Below are positions 16,918 to 25,643 of a stretch of DNA of 32,686 nt, piece after piece. The stretch lies in NCBI GenBank assembly GCA_033761815.1, contig JANRMF010000009.1:1-32686 (forward strand), written 5' to 3'. The notes beneath the pieces were generated by a model, which saw only the letters and a list, made by a program, of their open reading frames with translations, had not been told where the DNA came from and ran no database searches. Each line of letters opens with the position of its first letter. Positions within the stretch are counted from its first letter, which is position 1. The position numbers and the translations under genes are program-made. This stretch comes from JANRKH01 sp033761815 (GTDB taxonomy: Bacteria > Pseudomonadota > Alphaproteobacteria > Rickettsiales > Rickettsiaceae).

Positions 16918-18003
16918 CTAAAGCTCTATCACAAGAGCTTCTTTACTAAAATTCCCGCAGAGCTCTTTTTCTGTTGAGGTTATGAAAATTTGAAATGATT
17001 TTGATACTAGATAATTAGAGAGAATATTCTTATTTTTTTCATCAAGATGAGAAAATAATTCATCCAGGAGCAAAATCGGAGCTTTTTGCTCTTTTGTCGT
17101 AAATAGCTCTGTATGTGCAATTAAGGTAGAAATGAGACAAGATTGCTGCTCACCAGTAGAACATAAACTTGCTTCAAGGTTTTTTTGAGTCATTCGGGCC
17201 ATAAAATCAGTTTTTAGAGCCCCGAAATTAGTTTTATGCGTTACACTATCTTTTACTCTTCCAAGCTTAAACCTTTCCCTAAATGCCTCTTTGACATCAT
17301 TTTTGTTATCTGAGTAAATATTTTCCATTTCTCCTTTCAGCTCTAGGCTTATTTTTGGCAAAGAGTTTTGCATCTGAGAAATCATATCATTTAAAGAACC
17401 AAGAACTGATGTTCTCGACTTACATATTTCCTCTCCTATAGAGGCTAATTTTTCTTCTAATATATCCACCCAGCCCCCGTCCTGCTCATTTCGGGTCAGT
17501 AGATGAAGTCTCTCTTTTTGATAATGCTCATATTTAGTCAGGTTTCCTGCATGTTCTGAAAAAAATGAATATACAATCCTGTCAAAGAACTTTCTCCGAG
17601 TGGAAACCGCCTCTTGAAATAGAATATTTTGCTGAGGGGTGAGCCAAAAAATATGACTAAATTTAATGAGTTCATTAGATGGAATAAGCGCATCATTAAG
17701 AGTGGTTGTTTTTTTTGAAGGGCCCTTTGTAAAATCTACCCGAATCTGCAATTCGCCAATATAAGACTGCATGTTAAAAATTAGGGTTGATGAGCTAGAG
17801 TTTGTATTTATGATATTGTCAAATTTTTCTCCCCTCATTCCTCTGCCTGGAGATAATAGAGATATTGCCTCAAGTATAGAGGTTTTTCCAGCGCCATTTT
17901 GACCGGTTATCAAAATTCTATTACTCTCCCCAAATTCAAGTTTTTGGTGCTCTAAGTTACGAAAATTTGCAACAACCAGGCTTTTTAAAAAACAATTTTG
18001 CAA
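16918..18003 (-). CDS. recF: DNA replication and repair protein RecF
   Basis: An SMC-like ATPase that helps load RecA at single-strand gaps with RecO and RecR. The 361 residues show FRNL near the start, Walker A GQNGAGKT (34-41), the ABC-type signature STGEQQ (about 282-287) and Walker B LLLDEL (Asp314) followed by SHLD. The start is TTG at 18003, one base after the dnaN stop; no ATG occurs nearby in frame and the N-terminus matches the family, so translation is probably coupled to dnaN. It is the last gene of the rhodanese-dnaA-dnaN-recF operon. Length is normal. Confidence 0.95.
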   Translation of the reverse strand: MQNCFLKSLVVANFRNLEHQKLEFGESNRILITGQNGAGKTSILEAISLLSPGRGMRGEKFDNIINTNSSSSTLIFNMQSYIGELQIRVDFTKGPSKKTTTLNDALIPSNELIKFSHIFWLTPQQNILFQEAVSTRRKFFDRIVYSFFSEHAGNLTKYEHYQKERLHLLTRNEQDGGWVDILEEKLASIGEEICKSRTSVLGSLNDMISQMQNSLPKISLELKGEMENIYSDNKNDVKEAFRERFKLGRVKDSVTHKTNFGALKTDFMARMTQKNLEASLCSTGEQQSCLISTLIAHTELFTTKEQKAPILLLDELFSHLDEKNKNILSNYLVSKSFQIFITSTEKELCGNFSKEALVIEL

Positions 18004-18004
18004 T

Positions 18005-19150
18005 CTAAACCTTCATTGGCATAATTAAATACCTATCTTCTTCGTGCGTAATAGGTTTTAGAATAATTGGGTCTAGTGATGTGTTCAGGAGAATATCTAT
18101 CTCGCTTTCATCGCAGTTTTTTAATATATCAATTAAATAAGATGGGTTGAATCCTATGTCAAGCGGGTCTCCTTCGTAAATGAATTTTTGAGTTCCTGAA
18201 TCGTTGTTTATCACCTCTCTTGCATTTCCTTTTGACTCACCAAAGGCTGATATTTCAATAGAATTTTCGGTTATTCGGAGCTTGATAGCCCTATATTTAT
18301 CCTGAGTGATTGTTGAAACTCTGTCAACTACATCAATCAGGGATTTTGGGTCTATTGTAAGTTTGTTGTTAGATTTTTCAGGTAAAAATGATTTATATTC
18401 AGGGAATGTGGCGTCAACTAATTTAGAGGAAATTTCTATATTTTGAGTTGCAAAACTTATTCTATTGGAATCATAAGATACCCTAACCATAGAGTCTGCA
18501 TAAAGATTATCTTTAAGTAATTTATGAAGTTCTGAGACTGTTCTTTTATGAATAATTACTCCAAAAAAAGGTATATCCTCTTTTTTTTCAGAAATAGTCG
18601 AGAGTCTGTGACCATCTAAAGCTGTGGAATTTAGAATACCAGACTGGCTGCAATTAAAGAATATCCCGTTTAGATTATACCTAGTTTCCTCTGTTGAGAT
18701 CGCAAATTCTGAATTTTTTATCAGCCTAAATAGTAACTTTGCCTCAATATCAAAAATTCCTTCGTAATTTGCCTCGTTATCTAAAGAGGGAAATTCTGAA
18801 GAGGGAAGGGTTGAGATATGGGAGACAAAATTTTCGCATTTAACTTCTATTTCTGAAGTTTCATCGTTATAAGCTAGACAAAAACTTTTGTCGGAGATTT
18901 TTCTAACTATCTCTAAAAAGGTGAGAATGTCTACTGTAGTAGATCCTTCCTTTATTACCTCCGCTGGAATGTAGAGTTTAACTGTAATATCGCTCGAGGT
19001 TCCAGTTATGTATAAATTTGAATCTTTCGCTTCCAGCTTTACATTGCCAAGAATTTGCCTTGCCGGTTTTTTTTCAATTACGCCACCTGCAAAACCAAGC
19101 CCGTGAACCAAATCTTTTGTTAAAATATTTATGCTAAAACTGTTACTCAT
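18005..19150 (-). CDS. dnaN: DNA polymerase III beta subunit (sliding clamp)
   Basis: A ring-shaped processivity clamp that tethers DNA polymerase III and repair proteins to DNA. The 381-residue length and three-domain pattern fit: ARQILGNVKLEA and TSSDITVKL in domain 1, TALDGHRLS in domain 2, and the C-terminal EEDRYLIMPMKV, which matches the family's YLIMPMR-type ending that forms the partner-binding cleft. It starts 4 nt after the dnaA stop without a clear ribosome site, consistent with coupled translation in the order dnaA-dnaN-recF. Confidence 0.96.
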   Translation of the reverse strand: MSNSFSINILTKDLVHGLGFAGGVIEKKPARQILGNVKLEAKDSNLYITGTSSDITVKLYIPAEVIKEGSTTVDILTFLEIVRKISDKSFCLAYNDETSEIEVKCENFVSHISTLPSSEFPSLDNEANYEGIFDIEAKLLFRLIKNSEFAISTEETRYNLNGIFFNCSQSGILNSTALDGHRLSTISEKKEDIPFFGVIIHKRTVSELHKLLKDNLYADSMVRVSYDSNRISFATQNIEISSKLVDATFPEYKSFLPEKSNNKLTIDPKSLIDVVDRVSTITQDKYRAIKLRITENSIEISAFGESKGNAREVINNDSGTQKFIYEGDPLDIGFNPSYLIDILKNCDESEIDILLNTSLDPIILKPITHEEDRYLIMPMKV

Positions 19151-19154
19151 ATAC

Positions 19155-20570
19155 TTAACCCTGTAAAACTCTTTCTAGTAAATTTATCTCTTCTTGGAGC
19201 TCGTAATCTGAAGATTTGAGCTTTTCAATTTGTTTGCATGCATGCATAACTGTCGTATGGTCTTTTTTGCCAAATTTTTTACCAATATCATTCAGGCTTT
19301 TTGTCGTTAGTTGTTTTGCAAGATACATTGCAACTTGCCTTGGTCTTGCAACGCTTCTATGCCTTCTGGTAGAAGACATATCTGAGACTTTAATATTGTA
19401 AATTTCGGCTACTTTTTTTTGCACATCTTCTATCGTGACATATTTTTCATTAGATCTGAGCAGATCTTTAAGTATCTCCTGGCAGCTGCTAATTGTGATT
19501 TCTCTTCCGACAAGAGTCGAGTGTGCAATGACCTTATTCAGAGCCCCCTCAAGCTCACGCACATTTGAGGTAATTTTTGCAGCAAGAAATTCGATAACAT
19601 TCTGAGGAATTTCAGTTGAAATTTGGTCAATTTTTGACTGTAAAATCCCAAGCCTTAGTTCGTAAGTCGTGCTGTGAACGTCGGCAACTAAACCCCAACC
19701 AAGTCTGGATTTGATTCTCTCTTCGATATTATCAAGATCAGTCGGAGATCTATCGCACGATATAACCATTTGCCTATTATTGTCGATTAGTGCATTAAAA
19801 GTGTGGAAAAACTCTTCTTGCGTACTTTCTTTTCCGCATATGAACTGTATATCATCGATCATTAGAACATCCACTGATCTAAAATGTTCTTTAAAGGACA
19901 TTACGTCTTTATTTCGGAGTGCTCTAACGAACTGATACATGAACTTTTCTGCCGACATATATATAACCCTTCTCTTCGGGTTTGTTTGCTTTATATGCCA
20001 TGCTATTCCGTGCATTAAGTGAGTTTTACCCAGCCCCACGCCGCCATATAGAAATAAAGGGTTAGACTCCGTGACTGCTTTTTTTGACTCAGCAACAGCC
20101 CTTGATGCTGCATATGCCAGCTCATTCGGGTTTCCCACGACAAAATTTTCAAATGTAAAACGAGGGTCAAGGTGAGAGGAGAAAATTTCATCAACAACTT
20201 TTACTCCCTCATTTTCCCCCTTTGATACTTCTTCGTTATTTGTGATAATATTAAGGTTATTTTCGGTGGAATGACCAGAATTTTTGCATATTTTTAGCTC
20301 TACTTCGAATATATCTTTATCTTTAGAAGTGATTAGATTTTTTAGGGTCTGCAAGTAGTTCGTCTTAATCCAGTCTCTGATGAATTGAGTTGGAGCGGCG
20401 ATAATAAACCTTTCTTTATTGCTAGGCATCAGGCTTAATTTGCTGAACCAGCTTGTGTAAATTGCATGCCCATATTTCTGATGGAGCTCCGTTAAAACCC
20501 TCTCCCACAAATCTTTGTGAACAAGGTTTTGGGTATTAGATTCATTTTCAAGACTCAAAGCTTTGCTCAT
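19155..20570 (-). CDS. dnaA: chromosomal replication initiator DnaA
   Basis: Binds DnaA boxes and melts the origin to begin replication. The start at 20570 is preferred because its ATG overlaps the rhodanese stop as ATGA; an in-frame ATG at 20606 would add 12 residues inside the rhodanese gene. The 471 residues have domain I (1 to about 95), a linker, the AAA+ domain with Walker A GGVGLGKT (176-183), Walker B LMIDD (236-240) and an RxKSRLGWG box, and the C-terminal DNA-binding domain with the signature around DHTTVMHACKQI (from Asp437). It is the second gene of the operon. A near-match DnaA box upstream (21002-21010) could allow autoregulation. Confidence 0.97.
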   Translation of the reverse strand: MSKALSLENESNTQNLVHKDLWERVLTELHQKYGHAIYTSWFSKLSLMPSNKERFIIAAPTQFIRDWIKTNYLQTLKNLITSKDKDIFEVELKICKNSGHSTENNLNIITNNEEVSKGENEGVKVVDEIFSSHLDPRFTFENFVVGNPNELAYAASRAVAESKKAVTESNPLFLYGGVGLGKTHLMHGIAWHIKQTNPKRRVIYMSAEKFMYQFVRALRNKDVMSFKEHFRSVDVLMIDDIQFICGKESTQEEFFHTFNALIDNNRQMVISCDRSPTDLDNIEERIKSRLGWGLVADVHSTTYELRLGILQSKIDQISTEIPQNVIEFLAAKITSNVRELEGALNKVIAHSTLVGREITISSCQEILKDLLRSNEKYVTIEDVQKKVAEIYNIKVSDMSSTRRHRSVARPRQVAMYLAKQLTTKSLNDIGKKFGKKDHTTVMHACKQIEKLKSSDYELQEEINLLERVLQG

Positions 20571-20950
20571 AATTTTTCTGCAATTGGTAAGTTTGAATTT
20601 TTCCACCCTGGGCCAAATTGGGATCCTGCAAATCCATCAGAGACTACAAAACAATTTTTGTAGCCCGCAGCTTCTGCTATATCTGCTGCAATTCTTGACC
20701 TTGTTGATGATCTGCACATGAAAATCATGCTAGCATCCATATTTTTGCATTTTTCTTGAAGTAAGCGGAGAAACTGAGGGTTTGCTAACATATCTGGCAT
20801 TAAATGCGAAGAAATTAGCAATACTTTATTTTCAAATAAAGGATACCCATTTTTGCGCCACTCCTCCCTTGACCTTGTATCAATAAGGAAGCTTTGAGGT
20901 GAGCTTGATAGTATATCAAATGCCTGAGAGGCAGTAATATCTGTTGTCAT
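20567..20950 (-). CDS. rhodanese-like sulfurtransferase domain protein
   Basis: A single rhodanese domain of 127 residues. The fold markers are FLIDTRSREEW near residue 21-31 and the active-site loop CRSSTRSR (79-86), where Cys79 would carry a persulfide. Late rhodanese motifs (NCFVVSDGFAG) follow. There is no signal peptide, so it is cytosolic. The substrate is unknown; such proteins feed sulfur to tRNA thiolation, Fe-S or detoxification pathways. It ends in an ATGA overlap with dnaA and is the first gene of the dnaA-dnaN-recF operon, an unusual place for it. It starts facing sdhE-mfd across a 112-nt gap. No strong ribosome site is seen. Confidence 0.88.
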   Translation of the reverse strand: MTTDITASQAFDILSSSPQSFLIDTRSREEWRKNGYPLFENKVLLISSHLMPDMLANPQFLRLLQEKCKNMDASMIFMCRSSTRSRIAADIAEAAGYKNCFVVSDGFAGSQFGPGWKNSNLPIAEKL

Positions 20951-20993
20951 ATATAATTTTCAAAAATTTAAGTAAAAAACAAGGTTACTAAAT

Positions 20994-21010
20994 CAAGGCC
21001 TTGTGTATGA
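20994..21010. promoter_or_regulatory. palindrome and DnaA-box-like site between the dnaA operon and sdhE-mfd
   Basis: CAAGGCCTTG (20994-21003) is a perfect 10-bp palindrome. It runs into TGTGTATGA (21002-21010), whose complement TCATACACA matches the TTATNCACA DnaA box in 8 of 9 positions. It sits in the 112-nt divergent gap, where a regulator of either operon would act. Confidence 0.35.
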
Positions 21011-21034
21011 GCCGAATTTCTATATTATTACTCC

Positions 21035-21043
21035 TGCTATAAT
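21035..21043 (+). promoter_or_regulatory. extended -10 promoter for sdhE-mfd
   Basis: TGCTATAAT is an exact extended -10 (TGn plus TATAAT). No good -35 lies 17 nt upstream, as is usual for extended -10 promoters. Transcription would start near 21050, leaving a leader of only about 13 nt before the sdhE ATG. Confidence 0.55.
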
Positions 21044-21062
21044 AAATTTGCAAGCATGATCT

Positions 21063-21347
21063 ATGAATAAAAATTTAGACGACAAAGACAAAAGACTCCT
21101 CTATCTCTGTAAGTATAGGGGGTGCAAGGAATCGGAAATTATTTTCGGAAGATTTGTACAAAATTATTTTGATGCATTAAATGATGCACAAAAAAATGAC
21201 TTTGAAAAAATATTGCAATATCCAGATGCAAGGATATTAGACTGGTTTATGTTCAAAAAAGATATACCAGAAGAGATAAAAGCAAATTTAGTATACGAAC
21301 ATATTTGCAATTGCCTTTTAGGCCCATCGGCAGAAGCGATCAAATAA
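21063..21347 (+). CDS. sdhE: succinate dehydrogenase flavinylation factor SdhE (DUF339)
   Basis: A small five-helix protein that promotes covalent attachment of FAD to SdhA of succinate dehydrogenase. The 94 residues carry the family's RGxxE-type motif (YRGCKESEI, about residues 18-26) and the later DWFMF stretch, matching the conserved Trp region. Family length is 80-100. It lies 26 nt before mfd; an sdhE-mfd pairing occurs in other alphaproteobacteria. A promoter with an extended -10 lies just upstream; the ribosome site is weak. Confidence 0.87.
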   Translation: MNKNLDDKDKRLLYLCKYRGCKESEIIFGRFVQNYFDALNDAQKNDFEKILQYPDARILDWFMFKKDIPEEIKANLVYEHICNCLLGPSAEAIK

Positions 21348-21373
21348 TCCCAAGTAGTTGAAGTAAAGAATAG

Positions 21374-24300
21374 ATGACAATAAATTTGCCACAGATTTTG
21401 GAAAAAATTTCTGCCAAAATATCAAAAAAACATAATAACGACATTTTGCTCCTAACAAGCAGTCAGGACGAAGCGGTAAGATTCAGCGAATATCTCTCAT
21501 TCTTTTTTCCGGAAGAAAAAATCATCACCCTTCCTTCGTTAGATAATCTACCATATGATAGAGTTTCTCCATCAAAAAAGATAATCGCAGAAAGAGCGAG
21601 GTCTATTGGTTTAATTGCTAGCAGCCAAAGATCTAATGCCATAATCATAAGCCCTGGTGTAAATATTCTTACTAAATACCCATCAAAAAAAGATATAGGG
21701 GATTTTGTTCTAGTGATAAGGGTCGGAGAGACCTTGAGCCAAAAAAAATTGGAAACTTTTTTAGTAGAAAATAATTACGAAAAAAATTCGGTAGCGATTG
21801 ATCCGGGTGATTATAGTAGTAAAGGTTATATAATAGATCTAGTTACTTTTGATGGGGAGGGCTACAGGATAAATTTCGAATGGGATAAAATCATATCCAT
21901 AAAAAAATATGATACCCAGACCCAAATCTCATATGCAAATGTTGATAGTCTTGAGATTTACATGGCATCTTGCCTAAGACTAAATCAAACCACAGTTGAA
22001 AATTTCAGAAATGCTTATCTAAAAAATTTTGGCATAGGCAAAATGAATGAGCCAATTTTTGAAAAAATATCTTCATTCGTGCGTCCAGATGGGGCGGAAA
22101 ATTTTGCTCCAGTTTTTTATGAAGAATCTGTCAGTATTTTCTCGCTCCTAAAAGAGCCGGAAATTTTTCTTTTATCTCACGCAAGAGCGGCAATTGCAAG
22201 ATTTCGAGAAGATATTGAAGATTTTTACAAAGCAAGAATAGATTCTGTAAATTTTTATCCCGCTTTTGCGGTGAAGGATTTATTCTTTGAGCCCTCGCAT
22301 TTTGCAGATCTCATATCACCAGCCGGCGACCTTAGTCATAAAATATCGATCGAGGAGGAGGAAGAAGTAGCTAGCTCTGCCTCTTCTGGTGGGTTTTTTC
22401 AGCAATCTCTGCAACTTGAGGGCAAGCCTCCAATTGGGCTATTTTGCGATTTTGCGCATGAGAATAGGGACAAATACATAGTTATTTGTGCATCCTTCGT
22501 AAATTCAGAAAGAATTAAGTCTCAGTTAAAAGAGCAAAATCAGGACTATATTCACATTAGTAATATCAAAGAAGCTCAAAGAGGCATTATTAATATAAGT
22601 AGCCTTTTGATTCAGCGGGGATTTGTGAATAAGGAATATGCTATAGTTCCTGATGTAGAAATTCTTGGCCCTAAAAAGCAATCAAGCCCAGCATCTGCCA
22701 AAAAACTTAAAAATATTTTGAAAGAGTATGATAATTTTTGCGAAAAAGACTTAGTGGTCCATATGGATCATGGTATAGGTATGTACGATGGGATAGAACA
22801 AATCGAAGTTGAAAATATCAGGCATGATTGCCTGAAGATTATATATAACAAAGGAGATAAGCTCTTTATCCCAGTGGAAAATGCTTATTGCGTAAAGAAG
22901 TATGGGGAGGGTTCTCCGGAGCTAGATAGTCTTGGAAGTGCATCTTGGCAAAGAAGAAAGGCTAAGCTGAAAAGTAAGATTGGTGAAATTGCAATTACCT
23001 TAATGGATATTGCTGCCAAAAGATCCCTTGCCACTCTTGCTGATGATGAATACGACATGGAAGCTTATCATAAATTTTGCGATAAGTTTCCTTATGTTCC
23101 AACAGAAGATCAAGAAAGAGCTTTTGGGGATATATTAGATGATATAGCAAAAGGAAAGCCAATGGATAGGCTAGTTTGCGGGGATGTTGGATTTGGCAAA
23201 ACCGAAGTTGCAATGAGAGCCTCTTTTTTGATTTCTCAGAAAAAGCAAGTTGCCGTAATAGTGCCCACTACTATCTTGGCAAAACAGCACTATGCAAATT
23301 TCCTGGAGCGTTTCAGGGGGTTTGATACAAAAATTGGACATATTTCCAGGTTCGTATCATCAAAAAATGCAGAAAAAATTAAAGAGGAAGTAAAAAATGG
23401 AAATATAGATATAATAATAGGGACACATGCAATCTTGGCAGATAGTTTTGAGTTTGAAAATCTCGGGCTTGTTGTAATTGATGAAGAGCAACATTTTGGG
23501 GTGCTGCAGAAGGAAAAGCTGAAGAAGCTCAAAAATTCCGTTCATACACTCACATTATCTGCAACACCAATTCCAAGAACATTGCAAATTTCCCTAGTCG
23601 GCCTTAAGGATTTGAGTATCATCTCAACTCCTCCGATAGATAGGCTTAGCGTAAAAACAAACCTTATTGAATTTGATGATGTAGTCATTAGAGATGCATT
23701 GCTACGTGAAAAATTTAGGGGAGGAAAAAGCTTTTTTGTGTGCCCAAGAGTTGCAGATCTAAACGAGATGGAAGATATTTTAAAAAACTTAGTTCCGGAA
23801 CTATCCGTAAAAGTTGCTCATGGAAAACTTGCGCCAAGCACGATAGATAAAATTATGGAAGAATTTTATGACGGTAAGTTTGATATACTCATAAGTACTG
23901 CAATTGTTGAATCGGGCCTTGATGTTCCTTCTGCTAATACTATGTTTATTTACAAGGCAGAAATGTTTGGGCTTAGTCAGCTTTATCAGCTCAGAGGAAG
24001 AGTGGGGCGTGCAAAGCTCAGGGGATATGCATACCTTGTTCATGATAGAAAAAAACTCCCTACCAAGTCTGCAATCAAAAGGCTGGAGATTATGCAATCT
24101 ATAGACTCGCTTGGCGCGGGCTTTACGATAGCTTGTCACGATATGGATATAAGGGGTTTTGGGAATATGATAGGGGATGATCAATCCGGTCACATTAAAG
24201 AGGTTGGAGTGGAGCTTTATCATGAAATGCTAGAGGAGGCAATAAACCGAATCAAGGACTCGGATTACAAAGAGCAAGAGCAAAAGCCAGAAGTAAAAAT

Positions 24301-24739
24301 AAAAGTACCTGTTTACATTCCAGATGAGTATATAGGAGATTCCTCTCTTCGTCTTTCAATTTATAGAAGAGCAGGGTCCATTACTACAGAAGATGAGATA
24401 AACCAATTTTGCGATGAGTTACTTGATAGGTTTGGCACCCCACCAGAGAGCGTGAAAAATCTAACAGAAATAGTAAGGCTTCGCATAGCTTGTGAAAATT
24501 TGAGAATTTCCTCCCTAGATGCAGCTCACGGGGGATTTGTTCTTAAATTTAGAGAAGATGCAAATCATGAAGCAATTATTAAGTTTGTTTCAAGTAATCC
24601 TAAAAATACAAAAATAAAACCAGATAATAAGCTAGTTGTAATTAAGAAGTTGCAAGAAAGCAATATTATCCTAGAGGCTAAACAATTACTTAGCTCACTG
24701 AGTCAATTATTTTTTTGCAATAAAGTTGACGCTATATAA
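21374..24739 (+). CDS. mfd: transcription-repair coupling factor Mfd
   Basis: An ATP-driven translocase that dislodges RNA polymerase stalled at DNA damage and recruits UvrA. It has 1121 residues against about 1150 in Escherichia coli. Order: a UvrB-like N-terminal half, the RNA polymerase interaction domain (VVHMDHGIGMYDGIE), then the RecG-like motor with Walker A GDVGFGKT (603-610), DEEQ box (703-706), SATPIPRTLQ and motif VI QLRGRVGR, and a C-terminal TRCF domain. It is translated after sdhE with a weak ribosome site. UvrC is also encoded in this window, so nucleotide excision repair looks functional. Confidence 0.97.
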   Translation: MTINLPQILEKISAKISKKHNNDILLLTSSQDEAVRFSEYLSFFFPEEKIITLPSLDNLPYDRVSPSKKIIAERARSIGLIASSQRSNAIIISPGVNILTKYPSKKDIGDFVLVIRVGETLSQKKLETFLVENNYEKNSVAIDPGDYSSKGYIIDLVTFDGEGYRINFEWDKIISIKKYDTQTQISYANVDSLEIYMASCLRLNQTTVENFRNAYLKNFGIGKMNEPIFEKISSFVRPDGAENFAPVFYEESVSIFSLLKEPEIFLLSHARAAIARFREDIEDFYKARIDSVNFYPAFAVKDLFFEPSHFADLISPAGDLSHKISIEEEEEVASSASSGGFFQQSLQLEGKPPIGLFCDFAHENRDKYIVICASFVNSERIKSQLKEQNQDYIHISNIKEAQRGIINISSLLIQRGFVNKEYAIVPDVEILGPKKQSSPASAKKLKNILKEYDNFCEKDLVVHMDHGIGMYDGIEQIEVENIRHDCLKIIYNKGDKLFIPVENAYCVKKYGEGSPELDSLGSASWQRRKAKLKSKIGEIAITLMDIAAKRSLATLADDEYDMEAYHKFCDKFPYVPTEDQERAFGDILDDIAKGKPMDRLVCGDVGFGKTEVAMRASFLISQKKQVAVIVPTTILAKQHYANFLERFRGFDTKIGHISRFVSSKNAEKIKEEVKNGNIDIIIGTHAILADSFEFENLGLVVIDEEQHFGVLQKEKLKKLKNSVHTLTLSATPIPRTLQISLVGLKDLSIISTPPIDRLSVKTNLIEFDDVVIRDALLREKFRGGKSFFVCPRVADLNEMEDILKNLVPELSVKVAHGKLAPSTIDKIMEEFYDGKFDILISTAIVESGLDVPSANTMFIYKAEMFGLSQLYQLRGRVGRAKLRGYAYLVHDRKKLPTKSAIKRLEIMQSIDSLGAGFTIACHDMDIRGFGNMIGDDQSGHIKEVGVELYHEMLEEAINRIKDSDYKEQEQKPEVKIKVPVYIPDEYIGDSSLRLSIYRRAGSITTEDEINQFCDELLDRFGTPPESVKNLTEIVRLRIACENLRISSLDAAHGGFVLKFREDANHEAIIKFVSSNPKNTKIKPDNKLVVIKKLQESNIILEAKQLLSSLSQLFFCNKVDAI

Positions 24740-24843
24740 ACAGAAACCAGAATATATGAGTTATATATGCGGATTCGGGAACGAAAATAACGACTAAATT
24801 ACGCAATAGATAGAAATTACTCAGAGCCCGAGAGTTAGTATGA

Positions 24844-25560
24844 TTACCTCTCCAATAGCGCGATAAAATTCACATCTATATCCTTAGATATTTCCCATTC
24901 TTGCTTTAATAAAGAGAAGCTTATGCCCGAAATATCCTTGCATTGTAAGCCGCATTTAAGAGAAAATTTTATAAGATCCGAGGGTTTGATAAATTTTTCC
25001 CAGCTATGCGTGCCAGCGGGAATAAGTCTTAAGATATATTCAGCAGCATAAATTGCCAGCAACTTAGACTTGAGAGTTTTATTAATAGTAGAGAGAATGA
25101 GTAAACCTCCTTTTTTTACCCTGAGGCTAAGGTTTTTGATAAATTTTTCAGGATCTTCGACGTGCTCAATTACTTCAAGACATAAAACCACATCAAACAC
25201 CTCATCTTTTTGCATTTTTTCTAATTTTTGGCATTTGAATTCTGTATCTATTCCAAGTTTTTGACTTTGATTTTTTGCCGCTTCAATATTCTCTTCTCCT
25301 GCGTCGATTCCAAGAACTGATGCGCCAAGTTTTGCAAGAGGAATAGATGCGATTCCGCCACCGCACCCAACATCTAGGATTTTTAATTTTTTAAACCCAT
25401 CATTACCAGAGAATTTAAAATAATTTCTTATAGAGTCTGTTATATATTGAAGCCTAACAGGGTTAATCTCATGCAACATTTTAAATGAGAGTTTAGTTGG
25501 GTCCCACCAATCTTTTGCAACTAGGGTAAATTTTTCTATTTCATTTTTGATGACTGACAT
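24844..25560 (-). CDS. ubiG: ubiquinone biosynthesis O-methyltransferase UbiG
   Basis: An S-adenosylmethionine-dependent enzyme that carries out the two O-methylations in ubiquinone synthesis. The 238 residues show the UbiG-specific N-terminus (AKDWWDPT, then LHEINPVRLQYI), the cofactor-binding DVGCGGG (63-69), the acidic GID at the end of strand 2, and LEVIEHVEDP. Length is normal. No ribosome site precedes the ATG. It is a single gene: it converges with mfd across 104 nt, in which I see no strong terminator, and diverges from lysC. Confidence 0.95.
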   Translation of the reverse strand: MSVIKNEIEKFTLVAKDWWDPTKLSFKMLHEINPVRLQYITDSIRNYFKFSGNDGFKKLKILDVGCGGGIASIPLAKLGASVLGIDAGEENIEAAKNQSQKLGIDTEFKCQKLEKMQKDEVFDVVLCLEVIEHVEDPEKFIKNLSLRVKKGGLLILSTINKTLKSKLLAIYAAEYILRLIPAGTHSWEKFIKPSDLIKFSLKCGLQCKDISGISFSLLKQEWEISKDIDVNFIALLER

Positions 25561-25572
25561 ATCGATATTTTT

Positions 25573-25613
25573 TTGCTATATATGTATATTCTTATAGTTT
25601 ATAGCAAGAATAT
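25573..25613. promoter_or_regulatory. two mutually exclusive hairpins between ubiG and lysC
   Basis: TTGCTATA (25573-25580) pairs with TATAGCAA (25600-25607), and ATATTCTT (25586-25593) pairs with AAGAATAT (25606-25613). The two perfect 8-bp stems share bases 25606-25607, so only one can form fully. They lie in the divergent gap and may be promoter-linked operators or, if transcribed, a leader switch. AT-rich context makes chance possible. Confidence 0.3.
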
Positions 25614-25643
25614 CAACTTTTTTAGGTGAAACGAGGCAATTTT

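Noticed and set aside
20571..20606. Upstream ATG for dnaA
   Set aside because: It would lie within the rhodanese gene; the ATGA overlap at 20567-20570 and the usual DnaA N-terminus favour the later start.
23801..24223. Minus-strand open frame of 140 codons inside mfd
   Set aside because: Antisense to the conserved Mfd helicase motifs; no independent support.
24740..24843. Strong terminator between mfd and ubiG
   Set aside because: Only short AT-rich repeats and no stem followed by a T-run on either strand.
25626..25643. GTG start for lysC
   Set aside because: The GAGG site is placed correctly for the ATG at 25644, where the family N-terminus begins.
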